Shown here in pieces: positions 1 through 8,475 of a DNA stretch of 64,000 nucleotides. The notes under the pieces were generated by a model. That model worked only from the letters and a program-made list of their open reading frames with translations. It searched no databases and had not been told where the DNA came from. The stretch is from Saprospiraceae bacterium (GTDB lineage Bacteria > Bacteroidota > Bacteroidia > Chitinophagales > Saprospiraceae). Each line of letters opens with the position of its first letter. Positions within the stretch are counted from its first letter, which is position 1. A program made the translations under genes and the position numbers. Location of the stretch: the NCBI GenBank assembly GCA_016710625.1, contig JADJVK010000009.1, forward strand, positions 67,591-131,590. The letters are read 5' to 3'.

Positions 1-823
1 ACTCAAATCCTTTGAGTATTTATAAAGGGAATCCAAGTCTGAAGCCAGAATACGTTCATACTACAGATGCAAATTACATGAAATATAATTCTTTTAATTT
101 CACCATGCTATACACAAGTCTAAGAATCAATTACATACAGAATAAAATAAATGAATCTATTCGTATTGATAGCTCTTTGGCAAGAACATTTATGCCTTTA
201 AATACCAGAAATGAGTTGAATTTGAATGGTAGGATTGAATATAATTTTCCAATTCGTCCATTAAGATTATTGTCTAAAATAACTTTAAAAGGTGCCTATT
301 CAAATGGTTATACTGTTGTAAATGAGTCAATTAATAATATCGTTCGCCCTGGATATGGTATCAATTTTTCTTTGGAAAATAGAAAAAAGACATTTTAGAT
401 ATCGTTGTAGGAATAAAATATAATAAATCACTCATTTACTATTCAGAAAGTGAAAAGTTGAACCAAAGTTATCAAGATTATACTATCTTTAATGAATCAA
501 ATATTAATATAAATGATTGGATATCAGTAAATTCAAGAATAGATTATACAACTTATATTCAATCTTTTTCTAAGGATGCTGTAAGTTTTCCTTTATGGAA
601 TTTATCCATCACTTCATATGTGAATAAAGCTAAAAAATTGCGACTTTATTGTTCTGTTTTCGATTTGTTAAACCAAAATAAAGGAATTCAAAGGAATAGT
701 AATTTGAACTATATTCAAGTTTCGAAGACAAATGTTTTAGGAAGATATTTCATGATTGGTTTATCTTACAATATTAAGGGATTCAAAAAAAATAGCGGAT
801 TAGAAATTAAAGTTGGGAGTTAA
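1..823 (+). CDS. Outer-membrane beta-barrel protein (TonB-receptor-like), C-terminal part, one frameshift
   Basis: This is the 3' end of a gene that begins before the window. The frame is open from the first bases and reads NPLSIYKGNPSLKPE, the short motif seen early in the C-terminal barrel of Bacteroidota outer-membrane beta-barrel family proteins (OMP_b-brl_3, TonB-receptor relatives). It continues with alternating hydrophobic and polar beta-strands, as expected for a barrel in the outer membrane. The frame breaks at the six-A run 383-388: one frame stops at 396-398, and the next continues through KKDILDIVVGIKYNKS to the stop at 823. One extra A restores a continuous protein, so I read one gene with a missing base. 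The substrate cannot be told because the plug domain is outside the window. A 19-bp hairpin follows the stop. Confidence 0.75.
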
Positions 824-832
824 AAGTGATAA

Positions 833-876
833 TTTAGAAGAAATTACTAATTGATGCATTAGTAATTTCTTCTAAA
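833..876. terminator. Long hairpin between convergent genes
   Basis: A perfect 19-bp inverted repeat (833-851 and 858-876) with a 6-base loop lies between the convergent stops of the barrel gene (823) and the IscA-like gene (885). It is AT-rich and has no long T tract. It probably serves as a shared bidirectional terminator or 3' end stabiliser. Confidence 0.65.
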
Positions 877-884
877 TCAATTAT

Positions 885-1238
885 TTAAGCAGAAAATGAA
901 GTGCCGCAACCACAAGTTTCTTTAGCGTTAGGGTTGATAAATGAAAAACCTCGATTATTTAAACCATCAGACCAATCTATTTTCATTCCAATCAAATATA
1001 TAGCATGAGCTTTTTCCATGAAAACTCTCAATCCTCCAATTTCATATTCTTCGTCTTTTTCATTCTTTTCATCAAAGCCTAGAACATAGCTAAAGCCAGA
1101 ACAACCACCACCTTTTACGCCAACTCTTAAACCATGATTTTCTGTTATATTTTCTTTTTCTTTAATTTTTATTAACTCCTTTATTGCACTTTCCGTGAAA
1201 GTTACTGGAGCTTCTACTGCCTTTTCAATTACTGACAT
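885..1238 (-). CDS. HesB/IscA-family iron-sulfur cluster assembly protein
   Basis: A 117-residue protein of the A-type carrier family, which holds or delivers Fe-S clusters (IscA, SufA, ErpA) in the cytoplasm. The three cluster-binding cysteines have the family arrangement: one in GGGCSGFSY in the middle and the pair in CGCG near the C-terminus. Length is normal. It stands alone rather than inside a suf or isc operon; the nearest cysteine desulfurase is at 15.4 kb. The gene is divergent from 1328-1849, and a TATTTTTG -7 element (1281-1288, minus strand) lies about 40 bases upstream of its ATG. The sequence alone does not separate IscA, SufA and ErpA, so no symbol is given. Confidence 0.93.
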   Translation of the reverse strand: MSVIEKAVEAPVTFTESAIKELIKIKEKENITENHGLRVGVKGGGCSGFSYVLGFDEKNEKDEEYEIGGLRVFMEKAHAIYLIGMKIDWSDGLNNRGFSFINPNAKETCGCGTSFSA

Positions 1239-1280
1239 ATAAAATAAAATTTATTTAAATACGTTAAATCAATAAAAATG

Positions 1281-1310
1281 CAAAAATAAAAAATTGAAAC
1301 CTTATTTTTG
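1281..1310. promoter_or_regulatory. Back-to-back Bacteroidota -7 elements
   Basis: The 89-base gap between divergent genes holds two copies of TATTTTTG (consensus TAnnTTTG), at 1281-1288 on the minus strand for the IscA-like gene and at 1303-1310 on the plus strand for the next gene. No convincing -33 TTTG was found for either. Confidence 0.45.
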
Positions 1311-1327
1311 CTCGAATTTATTGAATT

Positions 1328-1849
1328 ATGGAAACATTTCTTGAAATACTCAAAATTACATTACCTGCTATAACTGTTTTTTTAACGGTTTGGTTCATTT
1401 TAAAAGAATTTTTCAATGGACAATTGCAGCAGAAAAATCTGGAATTAAGACAAAATGCTGCAAATACGGCTGTACCATTGAAGTTGCAGGCCTATGAAAG
1501 ACTCATATTATATTGCGAAAGAATTTTTCTTCCTAATTTGGTATTACGACTTAGAGATGATAAGATGACAAATGCTGATTTGAGATTAGCATTGTTAATT
1601 ACGATTCAACAAGAATATGAATATAATATTACTCAACAATTATATACCACTGCTCAGCTTTGGGAAATTATCAAATTGAGTAGAGATAACACATTGAATA
1701 TTATTAATTTAGCTTATGAAAAAGTGAACCCAAAAGACAATTGTCAGGAATTAATTAATGTTTTATTAGAGATTGCTCCGCAACAAGAAGCTTCAGGTTT
1801 GCAAATGGCAATTCAAGCAACAAAACAAGAAGCTGCATTGATTTTATAG
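1328..1849 (+). CDS. Conserved hypothetical membrane-anchored protein
   Basis: A 173-residue protein with one N-terminal membrane segment at about residues 8-30, followed by a helical, Gln/Leu-rich cytoplasmic-type region with no enzyme motif I recognise. The short charged stretch after the membrane segment (KEFFNGQLQQKNLELRQ) suggests a coiled-coil linker. I believe I have seen similar single-span proteins of this length in other Bacteroidota, but I cannot name a function. It converges on priA with 4 bases between the stops. The start is the ATG 18 bases after the -7 element at 1303-1310, which gives a very short leader. Confidence 0.8.
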   Translation: METFLEILKITLPAITVFLTVWFILKEFFNGQLQQKNLELRQNAANTAVPLKLQAYERLILYCERIFLPNLVLRLRDDKMTNADLRLALLITIQQEYEYNITQQLYTTAQLWEIIKLSRDNTLNIINLAYEKVNPKDNCQELINVLLEIAPQQEASGLQMAIQATKQEAALIL

Positions 1850-1853
1850 AAAT

Positions 1854-4304
1854 TTATGGGTCAACATTGATAGATATCTTAAATTGACTCATCCCTTTTT
1901 GTTTGAAAAGCTCAGTGGAAATTTCTTGAATTAAAGATTTTGTTTTTTGGTTAATTTGACCATTTTTCTCTATTTTAATGAGAATATCTCTAATGTAATA
2001 GTCTCTAATTTTTGAAATTCCTGGCTCTGCAGGACCTTTTACCCTTTCTTTAAGGTAAGATTTTAGATGATTAGCAAAGTAAGTCGATGCTTGATTAACT
2101 ATATCTAAATTCTTGTGTTTTAATGTGATTTGAATCAACCTAACAAATGGTGGATAAAGAAATTGTTGCCTTTCCGCAATTTCTCTTTTATAAAATTCTA
2201 AATAATTATTGTCAATAATATCTTGAAAAACAGGATGTTTGCTTTGAATTGCTTGAATAATCACCTTTCCTCTTTTGTTTCTTCTTCCAGACCTTCCTGC
2301 TGCTTGCACCATGATTTGAAAGGATCGCTCAATTGCTCTAAAATCTGGAAAATACAATAGCTGATCTGCCCCTAAAATGCCGACAATAGATACATTTTCA
2401 AAATCCAATCCTTTGGTAACCATTTGAGTTCCGACCAAAATGGACGTTCTATTTTCCTCAAAATCTTTAATAATTTTCGAGTGAGCACCTTTTGCCCTCA
2501 CAGTGTCTAAATCCATTCTGCTAATGGGAATATTTGGAAAATAAATGGACAACTCGTCTTCAATTTTTTCAGTACCAAACCCTTTGGTAATCAGTTGTTT
2601 ATTTTTACAAGAAGGGCATTCTTTGGGCATTTGAATCTGGTAATTACAATAATGGCACCTCAAATGATTAAAATACTTATGATAGGTTAAGGTTACATCA
2701 CAATGAGGACAACTTGCCACCCATTCACATAAATTACAAATTAAATTTGGTGCAAATCCTCTTCTGTTTTGAAAAAGAATAACTTGTTCATTTGATTCAA
2801 TTGCTTTCTTTATTTCACCAATTAAAAAATCAGATAATATGACAGATTTATCTTTATGAGCAAATTCTTTTTTGATATCAACCAAAAATATTTCAGGCAT
2901 TTTGATACCGCTATACCTTTCGAATAAATTAACTAATTCATATTTTTTGGTTTTTGCATGATAATAGGACTCCACAGATGGAGTAGCAGATCCTAAAATA
3001 ACATTTGCCCCGAATTGATTAGCTAAATAAATGGCACAATCTCTTCCCTGATATTTTGGATTAGTATCGTCTTGCTTGAATGATCCATCGTGTTCTTCAT
3101 CTACGATGATCAGATCTAAATCTTTGAAAGGTAAAAATAAGGCTGATCTAGCACCCAAAATGATGGGTTTTCCTTGCATGGATTGATACCAAATCTCTAC
3201 TCTTTCAGAATTATTTAATTTGGAATGATAAACTAAAATATCATTTCCAAATACTTTCTGTAGCCTTGCAACAATTTGAGTTGTCAATGCAATTTCTGGC
3301 AAAAGATATAAAACCTGTTTCCCTTTTGCAATGGTTTCTTTTATGATGTCAACATAAATATTTGTTTTACCACTACCTGTTACACCATGTAATAAAACCG
3401 TTTTATTATTTTGAAAAGCAGCATAAATCTCTGTTTTAGCATTCAATTGAATACTACTCAACTCATCGAAATCAGCGATATCATCCTCATAAGTGCCTAA
3501 TCTACTGATAGTTCTGTCATATAACTCGACTATTCCTTTCTTTATTAAAGCAGCTATTACAGAAGCATCTACATTTGTTGATTTTAAAATATCTTGTTTT
3601 TTTATAAAAGGAAGATTTCGATCACTTTGAACTAGTGATAAAATAACATCTTGTTGCTTCGATGATTTATTGGTAATTTCAAATGCTTCAGATAGGGATT
3701 CCTGATTTTCAAACTTTTTAGTAAATCGAATGCAAGTAATTGATTTTGGCTTATATTTTACTTTTAATTCTTCTTTCAAATATAAAACGCCTTTATCTAA
3801 AAGTCTTTTTATTAATGGAAAAACGGTTTTTTGTTGCAAAATGCCCCTTACTTCTTCAATTGTTAATTCAGATTGAATGGTGAGAGCTTCTGCCAAAATA
3901 TATTCTTTATCATCCAAACCTTCAGTTTCTCCATTGTAGTTACTACTTAAAACGACTGTTGTCTCACTACTTAACCGAAGACTAATTGGCAATGCAGCAA
4001 TCATAACTTCCCCTAAAGTGCAGCAATAGTAACTTGCAATCCAATCCCAAAATTTTAATTGTTCTAAAGTAATGATGGGTAAATCATCGATGATAGATAC
4101 AATACTTTTTACTTCATATCCTTTTGGTAATTCATGATGGGTGCCTGCAATTAATGCAGCATATAATTTATTTTTGCCAAATGGGACTTCAACTCTGATG
4201 CCAATTTGAATTTTATGCAGTAAGTTTTCAGGAACTTCATATGTAAAATACCTTGGCAAAGCCAAAGGCAATATTACTTCAACAAATAAACGTTTTTGAT
4301 TCAT
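1854..4304 (-). CDS. priA: Primosomal replication protein N' (PriA helicase)
   Basis: An 816-residue superfamily 2 DNA helicase that restarts stalled replication forks by loading the primosome. Visible in order: an N-terminal 3'-DNA-binding region; Walker A GVTGSGKT at residues 307-314; the DEEH Walker B box; a zinc-binding cysteine cluster beginning at Cys523 (CxxC pairs in CNLC, CPHC, CHYC, CPSC); and the C-terminal helicase lobe with QAAGRSGR. Length is typical for Bacteroidota PriA. It is followed downstream only by the convergent hypothetical gene. The upstream neighbour ppk1 is on the same strand 75 bases away, so co-transcription is possible. Confidence 0.97.
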   Translation of the reverse strand: MNQKRLFVEVILPLALPRYFTYEVPENLLHKIQIGIRVEVPFGKNKLYAALIAGTHHELPKGYEVKSIVSIIDDLPIITLEQLKFWDWIASYYCCTLGEVMIAALPISLRLSSETTVVLSSNYNGETEGLDDKEYILAEALTIQSELTIEEVRGILQQKTVFPLIKRLLDKGVLYLKEELKVKYKPKSITCIRFTKKFENQESLSEAFEITNKSSKQQDVILSLVQSDRNLPFIKKQDILKSTNVDASVIAALIKKGIVELYDRTISRLGTYEDDIADFDELSSIQLNAKTEIYAAFQNNKTVLLHGVTGSGKTNIYVDIIKETIAKGKQVLYLLPEIALTTQIVARLQKVFGNDILVYHSKLNNSERVEIWYQSMQGKPIILGARSALFLPFKDLDLIIVDEEHDGSFKQDDTNPKYQGRDCAIYLANQFGANVILGSATPSVESYYHAKTKKYELVNLFERYSGIKMPEIFLVDIKKEFAHKDKSVILSDFLIGEIKKAIESNEQVILFQNRRGFAPNLICNLCEWVASCPHCDVTLTYHKYFNHLRCHYCNYQIQMPKECPSCKNKQLITKGFGTEKIEDELSIYFPNIPISRMDLDTVRAKGAHSKIIKDFEENRTSILVGTQMVTKGLDFENVSIVGILGADQLLYFPDFRAIERSFQIMVQAAGRSGRRNKRGKVIIQAIQSKHPVFQDIIDNNYLEFYKREIAERQQFLYPPFVRLIQITLKHKNLDIVNQASTYFANHLKSYLKERVKGPAEPGISKIRDYYIRDILIKIEKNGQINQKTKSLIQEISTELFKQKGMSQFKISINVDP

Positions 4305-4379
4305 TAAGACCTCTATCTAATGACAAAGTTAATAAAATCCTGATGAGTTTATGAATGTAAATTATGATTACACAATAAT

Positions 4380-6437
4380 CTAATTCGATTCATTCAATTT
4401 TCTTTTCAAATAATAATAAGTTTCAACTTGTGTTCGAATCGGAATATCTTTATGTTTTCGATATTCATTTTGCTTTTTATAATGTATCCTTCTTGCTTTT
4501 ACAGTGTCATTTAATTGAATATCAATTAATTCTAAAATTGTTTTTTTGATAGACTCATCCAAAACTGGAAATGCAGTTTCAACTCTATAGGACAAATTTC
4601 TCGTCATCCAATCTGCTGAGGATAGATAAACTTTGGTATCGCCATTATTATTAAAAATAAATACTCGGCTATGTTCTAAAAATTTATCAACAATACTTAT
4701 CGCTTCAATATTGGCACTTATTTCAGGAATTCCTGGAATCAAACAACAAATACCCCTAATGATTAATTTTATTTTAACACCAGCTTGACTAGCTTTATAT
4801 AACAAATTTATCATAGAGATATCCTCTAAGCTATTCATTTTTAGAGTCATAGATGCTGGCAATCCCTCTTTGGCAAATTGAATCTCTTTTTGAATCATCT
4901 TTTCCAAACTCTCTCTAAGGTTGAATTGTCCCACCAACAACTGTTTAAATTCTTTCTGTGGAACTTTAACCGTTTCAAGGAATGAAAATACTTGTATTAA
5001 TTCATCAATTAATAATGTTTTTGAAGTGAAAATACCTAAGTCAGTATAGATTTTGGAAGTATCTTCATGAAAATTACCAGTACTCAAATAAGCATAATAC
5101 TTCGGCTTTTCATTCTCGATTCTTCTAACTAAAGCTAGTTTTGAATGGACTTTTACTCCAGGGAAACTATAGTGTACCTCTACCCCAGCCTTTTCCAATT
5201 GTTCCCCCCAAAAAAGATTGGATTCTTCATCAAATCTTGCTTTAATTTCAATAAAAGCAGAAACTTTTTTCCCATTTTTAGCTGCTCTCATCAAAGCGTT
5301 CATGATTCTTGACTGCTTTGCCACTCTATATTGGATAATTTTAATATGAGTCACAGTAGGATCATTCGCAGCTTGTTCGAAAAAATTAATAACAGAATCG
5401 AACGAATGATATGGTGGATGAATTAAGTAATCCTTATTTGCTATATTTTCAAAAATATTATTTGATTCTAAATCAGGTAATTGGAGTTGTTCTAAAGGTG
5501 CATATTTTAATTGAGAATTACCAAAAGAGGGAAATCCGAAAAAGTCAGAATTGTTATGGTATCTTCCTTCAGGAATTGCTTCATTTTTACTGATTTCAAA
5601 AGTTTCTAACAAAAAGTTCAGTAAATGATCAGGCATTTTCTTATCATATACGAATCTTGATGCTGGTCCAACATTTCTTTTAGTCAGGCTATTTTTTAAT
5701 TTATTGACCAAATCACCAGAAAATTCATCATCAATATATAATTCTGCATCTCTTGATAGCTTTATAGAAAATGCATCTCGAATATCATAACCAGGAAATA
5801 ATTTGTTGGCGGAAAAACGTACGATATCATCCAACATAATGATTTCTTTCTTTCCTGGTTTTGAAGGTGGCAACTGAATGAATCTCGGTAAATGATCAGA
5901 AGGTAATTTTATAATAGCATATTGATTATTAGTATTTTGTGAATTTTTATCTTTCATCCAAAGGCTAATATATAAAGAGCCATTATTCAAAAATGGCCTA
6001 ATTTTATTTTTAATTAGAAGTACTGGCTGAACAAATGGTAAAAGATTATTGAGAAAATAGTTTTCTATAAAATTTTTTTGTTCTTCATTCAAATCCAATC
6101 TTCTTAAAATATAAATTTGGTTTAATTTTAGCTCAGGAATAATTACATTATTCAATAAATTTACAAATTCGCTTTGCTGATTTTTAATTATGGATATTAT
6201 TTCTGCCAAAACTATTTTGGGTTCAAAATCCAATTCACGAATCGTTTTTTTTCCTAATCGTTCTAAACTTCTTAAATGAGCAACCCTAACTCTAAAAAAT
6301 TCATCCAAATTTGATGAAAAAATAGCAAGAAATTTTATTCTTTCCATTAATGGAACAGATGGGTCTTTTGCTTCTTGTAAAACTCGATAATTAAAAGAAA
6401 GCCAGCTAATATCTCTATTCGTAATATGTTTACTCAT
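4380..6437 (-). CDS. ppk1: Polyphosphate kinase 1
   Basis: A 685-residue enzyme that reversibly transfers the gamma-phosphate of ATP to polyphosphate. The N-terminal domain starts with the family signature (RDISWLSFNYRVLQEA, SNLDEFFRVR). The two HKD-like histidine motifs are present: the phospho-acceptor-type His431 in KVHSK and His589 in LEHSRVFIF. Length matches PPK1. The stop is followed by a 75-base gap to priA. The DUF72 gene starts upstream, ending 9 bases before this start, so DUF72 and ppk1 probably share a transcript. Confidence 0.97.
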   Translation of the reverse strand: MSKHITNRDISWLSFNYRVLQEAKDPSVPLMERIKFLAIFSSNLDEFFRVRVAHLRSLERLGKKTIRELDFEPKIVLAEIISIIKNQQSEFVNLLNNVIIPELKLNQIYILRRLDLNEEQKNFIENYFLNNLLPFVQPVLLIKNKIRPFLNNGSLYISLWMKDKNSQNTNNQYAIIKLPSDHLPRFIQLPPSKPGKKEIIMLDDIVRFSANKLFPGYDIRDAFSIKLSRDAELYIDDEFSGDLVNKLKNSLTKRNVGPASRFVYDKKMPDHLLNFLLETFEISKNEAIPEGRYHNNSDFFGFPSFGNSQLKYAPLEQLQLPDLESNNIFENIANKDYLIHPPYHSFDSVINFFEQAANDPTVTHIKIIQYRVAKQSRIMNALMRAAKNGKKVSAFIEIKARFDEESNLFWGEQLEKAGVEVHYSFPGVKVHSKLALVRRIENEKPKYYAYLSTGNFHEDTSKIYTDLGIFTSKTLLIDELIQVFSFLETVKVPQKEFKQLLVGQFNLRESLEKMIQKEIQFAKEGLPASMTLKMNSLEDISMINLLYKASQAGVKIKLIIRGICCLIPGIPEISANIEAISIVDKFLEHSRVFIFNNNGDTKVYLSSADWMTRNLSYRVETAFPVLDESIKKTILELIDIQLNDTVKARRIHYKKQNEYRKHKDIPIRTQVETYYYLKRKLNESN

Positions 6438-6446
6438 CTTATACCA

Positions 6447-7382
6447 TTAAAATAAACTTAATTGTTTACCATCATTTTCAAAAAACGTAGGTAAAGTTAG
6501 TTTGTTCGTTATCCATTTAGAATTGGAATGTTCTATCATGTATTGAACTAGTACAGGAACAAAATTACTATCAAAACTGTGCATAAAAAAATAAACATTT
6601 AATAATCCAACGCTATACCAATGATTTATTTTATCTATCCAATCATCTAATCTCTTAAAATCAATTTGTGGCTGGTTGGTGGCTACAAATCGAACCATTA
6701 TCGTGTCATTGGGAATATACTGATGTAAAACATCTCTTCTTCCTGCAACATCAGTTATAACTAATCCCATTTTTCTTTGATTTAAAAAATTCAAAAAATC
6801 AGGATTGTTTTCAAATTGTTGAAACCAAGATGTATGACGAAACTCTAAAAGTAAAGGAAAATTTAGATTCAATTGATCTAACCATTTCATTAATTTCAAT
6901 TGATTTTTTATTGAAAATTTATTAGGGAATTGTATGAAAATAACACCAATTTGGGATTCTAAATGTGAAATTGTACTTATGAATTGATCAAAAAGTGCTT
7001 CGGATTCCCCAAAATCATCAGCTCTGCTAATTCCTTGAAACACTTTGATACAGAATTTAAAATCAGCGGGTACAACAGATTTCCATTTATTTACAGTTTG
7101 AAAGTTAGGTATTTGATAAAAAGTAACATTGCATTCAATAGAATTAAATTGTTGGCTATATGCTTTTAAAAAATCCTTTGGTTTTGTATTTGAGGGATAC
7201 CAAGATCCTACCCATTCTGGCATAGTCCAACCTGTACCACCAACATAAAGAGATTTAGTTTGATTTTTTTCTAGATTTTCAAGAAAATGTAATGAAATAT
7301 TAGGTGTTGAGCCTAAATTAAAGTCTATTTCATCAAATTGTTCTATTCTGCCAAACTCCATCCATTTATTTTTGATTTGCAA
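6447..7382 (-). CDS. DUF72 (YecE-like) TIM-barrel protein
   Basis: A 311-residue member of the DUF72 family. Diagnostic stretches are YVGGTGWTMPEW followed by a SxYxxxFNSIECNVTFY-like block and FKFCIKVFQGISR, all characteristic of this TIM-barrel family. Family function is unsettled. Most members are shorter at the N-terminus; here about 45 residues precede the GTGW motif. The stop is 9 bases before ppk1, suggesting an operon. Confidence 0.9.
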   Translation of the reverse strand: MQIKNKWMEFGRIEQFDEIDFNLGSTPNISLHFLENLEKNQTKSLYVGGTGWTMPEWVGSWYPSNTKPKDFLKAYSQQFNSIECNVTFYQIPNFQTVNKWKSVVPADFKFCIKVFQGISRADDFGESEALFDQFISTISHLESQIGVIFIQFPNKFSIKNQLKLMKWLDQLNLNFPLLLEFRHTSWFQQFENNPDFLNFLNQRKMGLVITDVAGRRDVLHQYIPNDTIMVRFVATNQPQIDFKRLDDWIDKINHWYSVGLLNVYFFMHSFDSNFVPVLVQYMIEHSNSKWITNKLTLPTFFENDGKQLSLF

Positions 7383-7479
7383 AATAATTATTTATTATAA
7401 TTTCCCAGTTATTCTTAGATTATTTTAAAATAAATAATCAGTATGCAAACAATTTTGTGAAAATATTATTTCTATTTTA

Positions 7480-7998
7480 ATGAAAGTTATCAATATACAT
7501 CATAGAATAATTAAACAGCCGATTGAGGAAATTGCAAAGCTATTCTCTACTTTGTCCTCAGAAAATGATAGGATTATGCCAACTAATTCTTGGCCTCCTA
7601 TGAAATTAGATAATGGTTTACAAATTGGTTCCAAAGGAGGACATGGTCCAATAAAATATCAAGTTATTCAAAGTGTTCCTAATCAAAAAATACAATTTAA
7701 ATTTTTAAAACCAGAAGGTTTTAATGGATTTCATCAATTTGAAATTAGCCCAATAGACCAAGGCACTTCTGAAATAAAACATACCATTGATATGCAAACA
7801 TCGCCAATAGCATCCATTAAATGGTTATTTGCAATCCGTTGGTTGCATGATGCATTAATTGAAGATGGTTTTGACAAAGTTGAAAATTACTTTTTAATGG
7901 AAAATCAATATAAAAAGAGTGAATGGAATTTTTGGGTGAAATTTTTAAGAAAGGTAATGAAGCCAAAAAAAATTAGGTCAAAGAAACAACTATTATAA
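7480..7998 (+). CDS. SRPBCC-family (START-like) protein
   Basis: A 172-residue protein with the pattern of the SRPBCC/polyketide-cyclase fold: an N-terminal strand plus two short helices (PIEEIAKLFSTL), then a run of beta-strands, and a long C-terminal helix from about residue 115. The fold binds hydrophobic ligands. No catalytic residue pattern is recognisable, so the ligand cannot be named. No signal peptide, so it should be cytoplasmic. It is divergent from the DUF72 gene with a 97-base gap. Confidence 0.75.
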   Translation: MKVINIHHRIIKQPIEEIAKLFSTLSSENDRIMPTNSWPPMKLDNGLQIGSKGGHGPIKYQVIQSVPNQKIQFKFLKPEGFNGFHQFEISPIDQGTSEIKHTIDMQTSPIASIKWLFAIRWLHDALIEDGFDKVENYFLMENQYKKSEWNFWVKFLRKVMKPKKIRSKKQLL

Positions 7999-8073
7999 TT
8001 CCGAAAAGACACTATTTTTTTTGAACTTTTCGATATGTTGACTGGAAACTGACTGGAAATTGCCTATTTCCCC

Positions 8074-8111
8074 AAAAAAGAAAAGCAAGAATTTCCGAAG
8101 AAACCCTTGCT
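8074..8111 (-). terminator. Rho-independent terminator of the tRNA unit
   Basis: On the minus strand, AGCAAGGGTTTC pairs with GAAATTCTTGCT (two G-T pairs) around a TTCG loop (plus-strand arms 8084-8095 and 8100-8111), followed by a T-rich tail. It begins 10 bases after the 3' end of tRNA-Pro. Confidence 0.88.
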
Positions 8112-8120
8112 ATCTTTTGT

Positions 8121-8194
8121 CGGGGCACCAGGATTCGAACCTGGGACCCCCTGCTCCCAAAGCAGGTACGCTAACCGGACTGCGCTACGCCCCG
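8121..8194 (-). tRNA. tRNA-Pro (TGG)
   Basis: A 74-base cloverleaf. The anticodon stem CCTGC/GCAGG encloses the loop TTTGGGA, giving anticodon TGG (proline). The T-arm has GGTTCGAATCC, and the acceptor stem CGGGGCG pairs with TGCCCCG (one G-T). No CCA is encoded. It lies downstream of tRNA-Ser in the same unit. Confidence 0.97.
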
Positions 8195-8220
8195 AAACTA
8201 TTTGACAACCAATAAAAGAA

Positions 8221-8308
8221 GCGGGAGAGAGGGATTCGAACCCTCGGTACAGTTTACCCGTACGTCAGTTTAGCAAACTGGTGGTTTCAGCCTCTCACCC
8301 ATCCCTCC
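8221..8308 (-). tRNA. tRNA-Ser (GCT)
   Basis: An 88-base class II tRNA with a long variable arm. The anticodon loop TTGCTAA gives anticodon GCT (serine AGC/AGT). The T-arm GAGGG-TTCGAAT-CCCTC is intact. The acceptor stem as written pairs poorly: the 5' strand GGAGGGA does not match the 3' strand TCTCCCG over seven positions. This may reflect a base error like those in nearby genes. It is transcribed before tRNA-Pro, with 26 bases between them. Confidence 0.92.
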
Positions 8309-8340
8309 TTCTGACAATATATCTTGTGTCAAAAGCGATG

Positions 8341-8373
8341 CAAATATACAACCTTATAATTGATATATTCAAA
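8341..8373 (-). promoter_or_regulatory. Bacteroidota-type promoter of the tRNA unit
   Basis: On the minus strand, TTTG (8370-8373) is followed after 21 bases by TATATTTG (8341-8348), a close match to the Bacteroidota primary sigma factor consensus TTTG / TAnnTTTG. The inferred start is about 25 bases before tRNA-Ser. This is the best promoter match I found in the window. Confidence 0.75.
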
Positions 8374-8475
8374 TTTTTTGAATACTTTTTTTATTTATTT
8401 TGTGAAATAAATCGAAGATTGTTCCTAATCAATTAGTTCTTAGAAAGTTGTATTTCGAAGATTTATTAAAATTAT

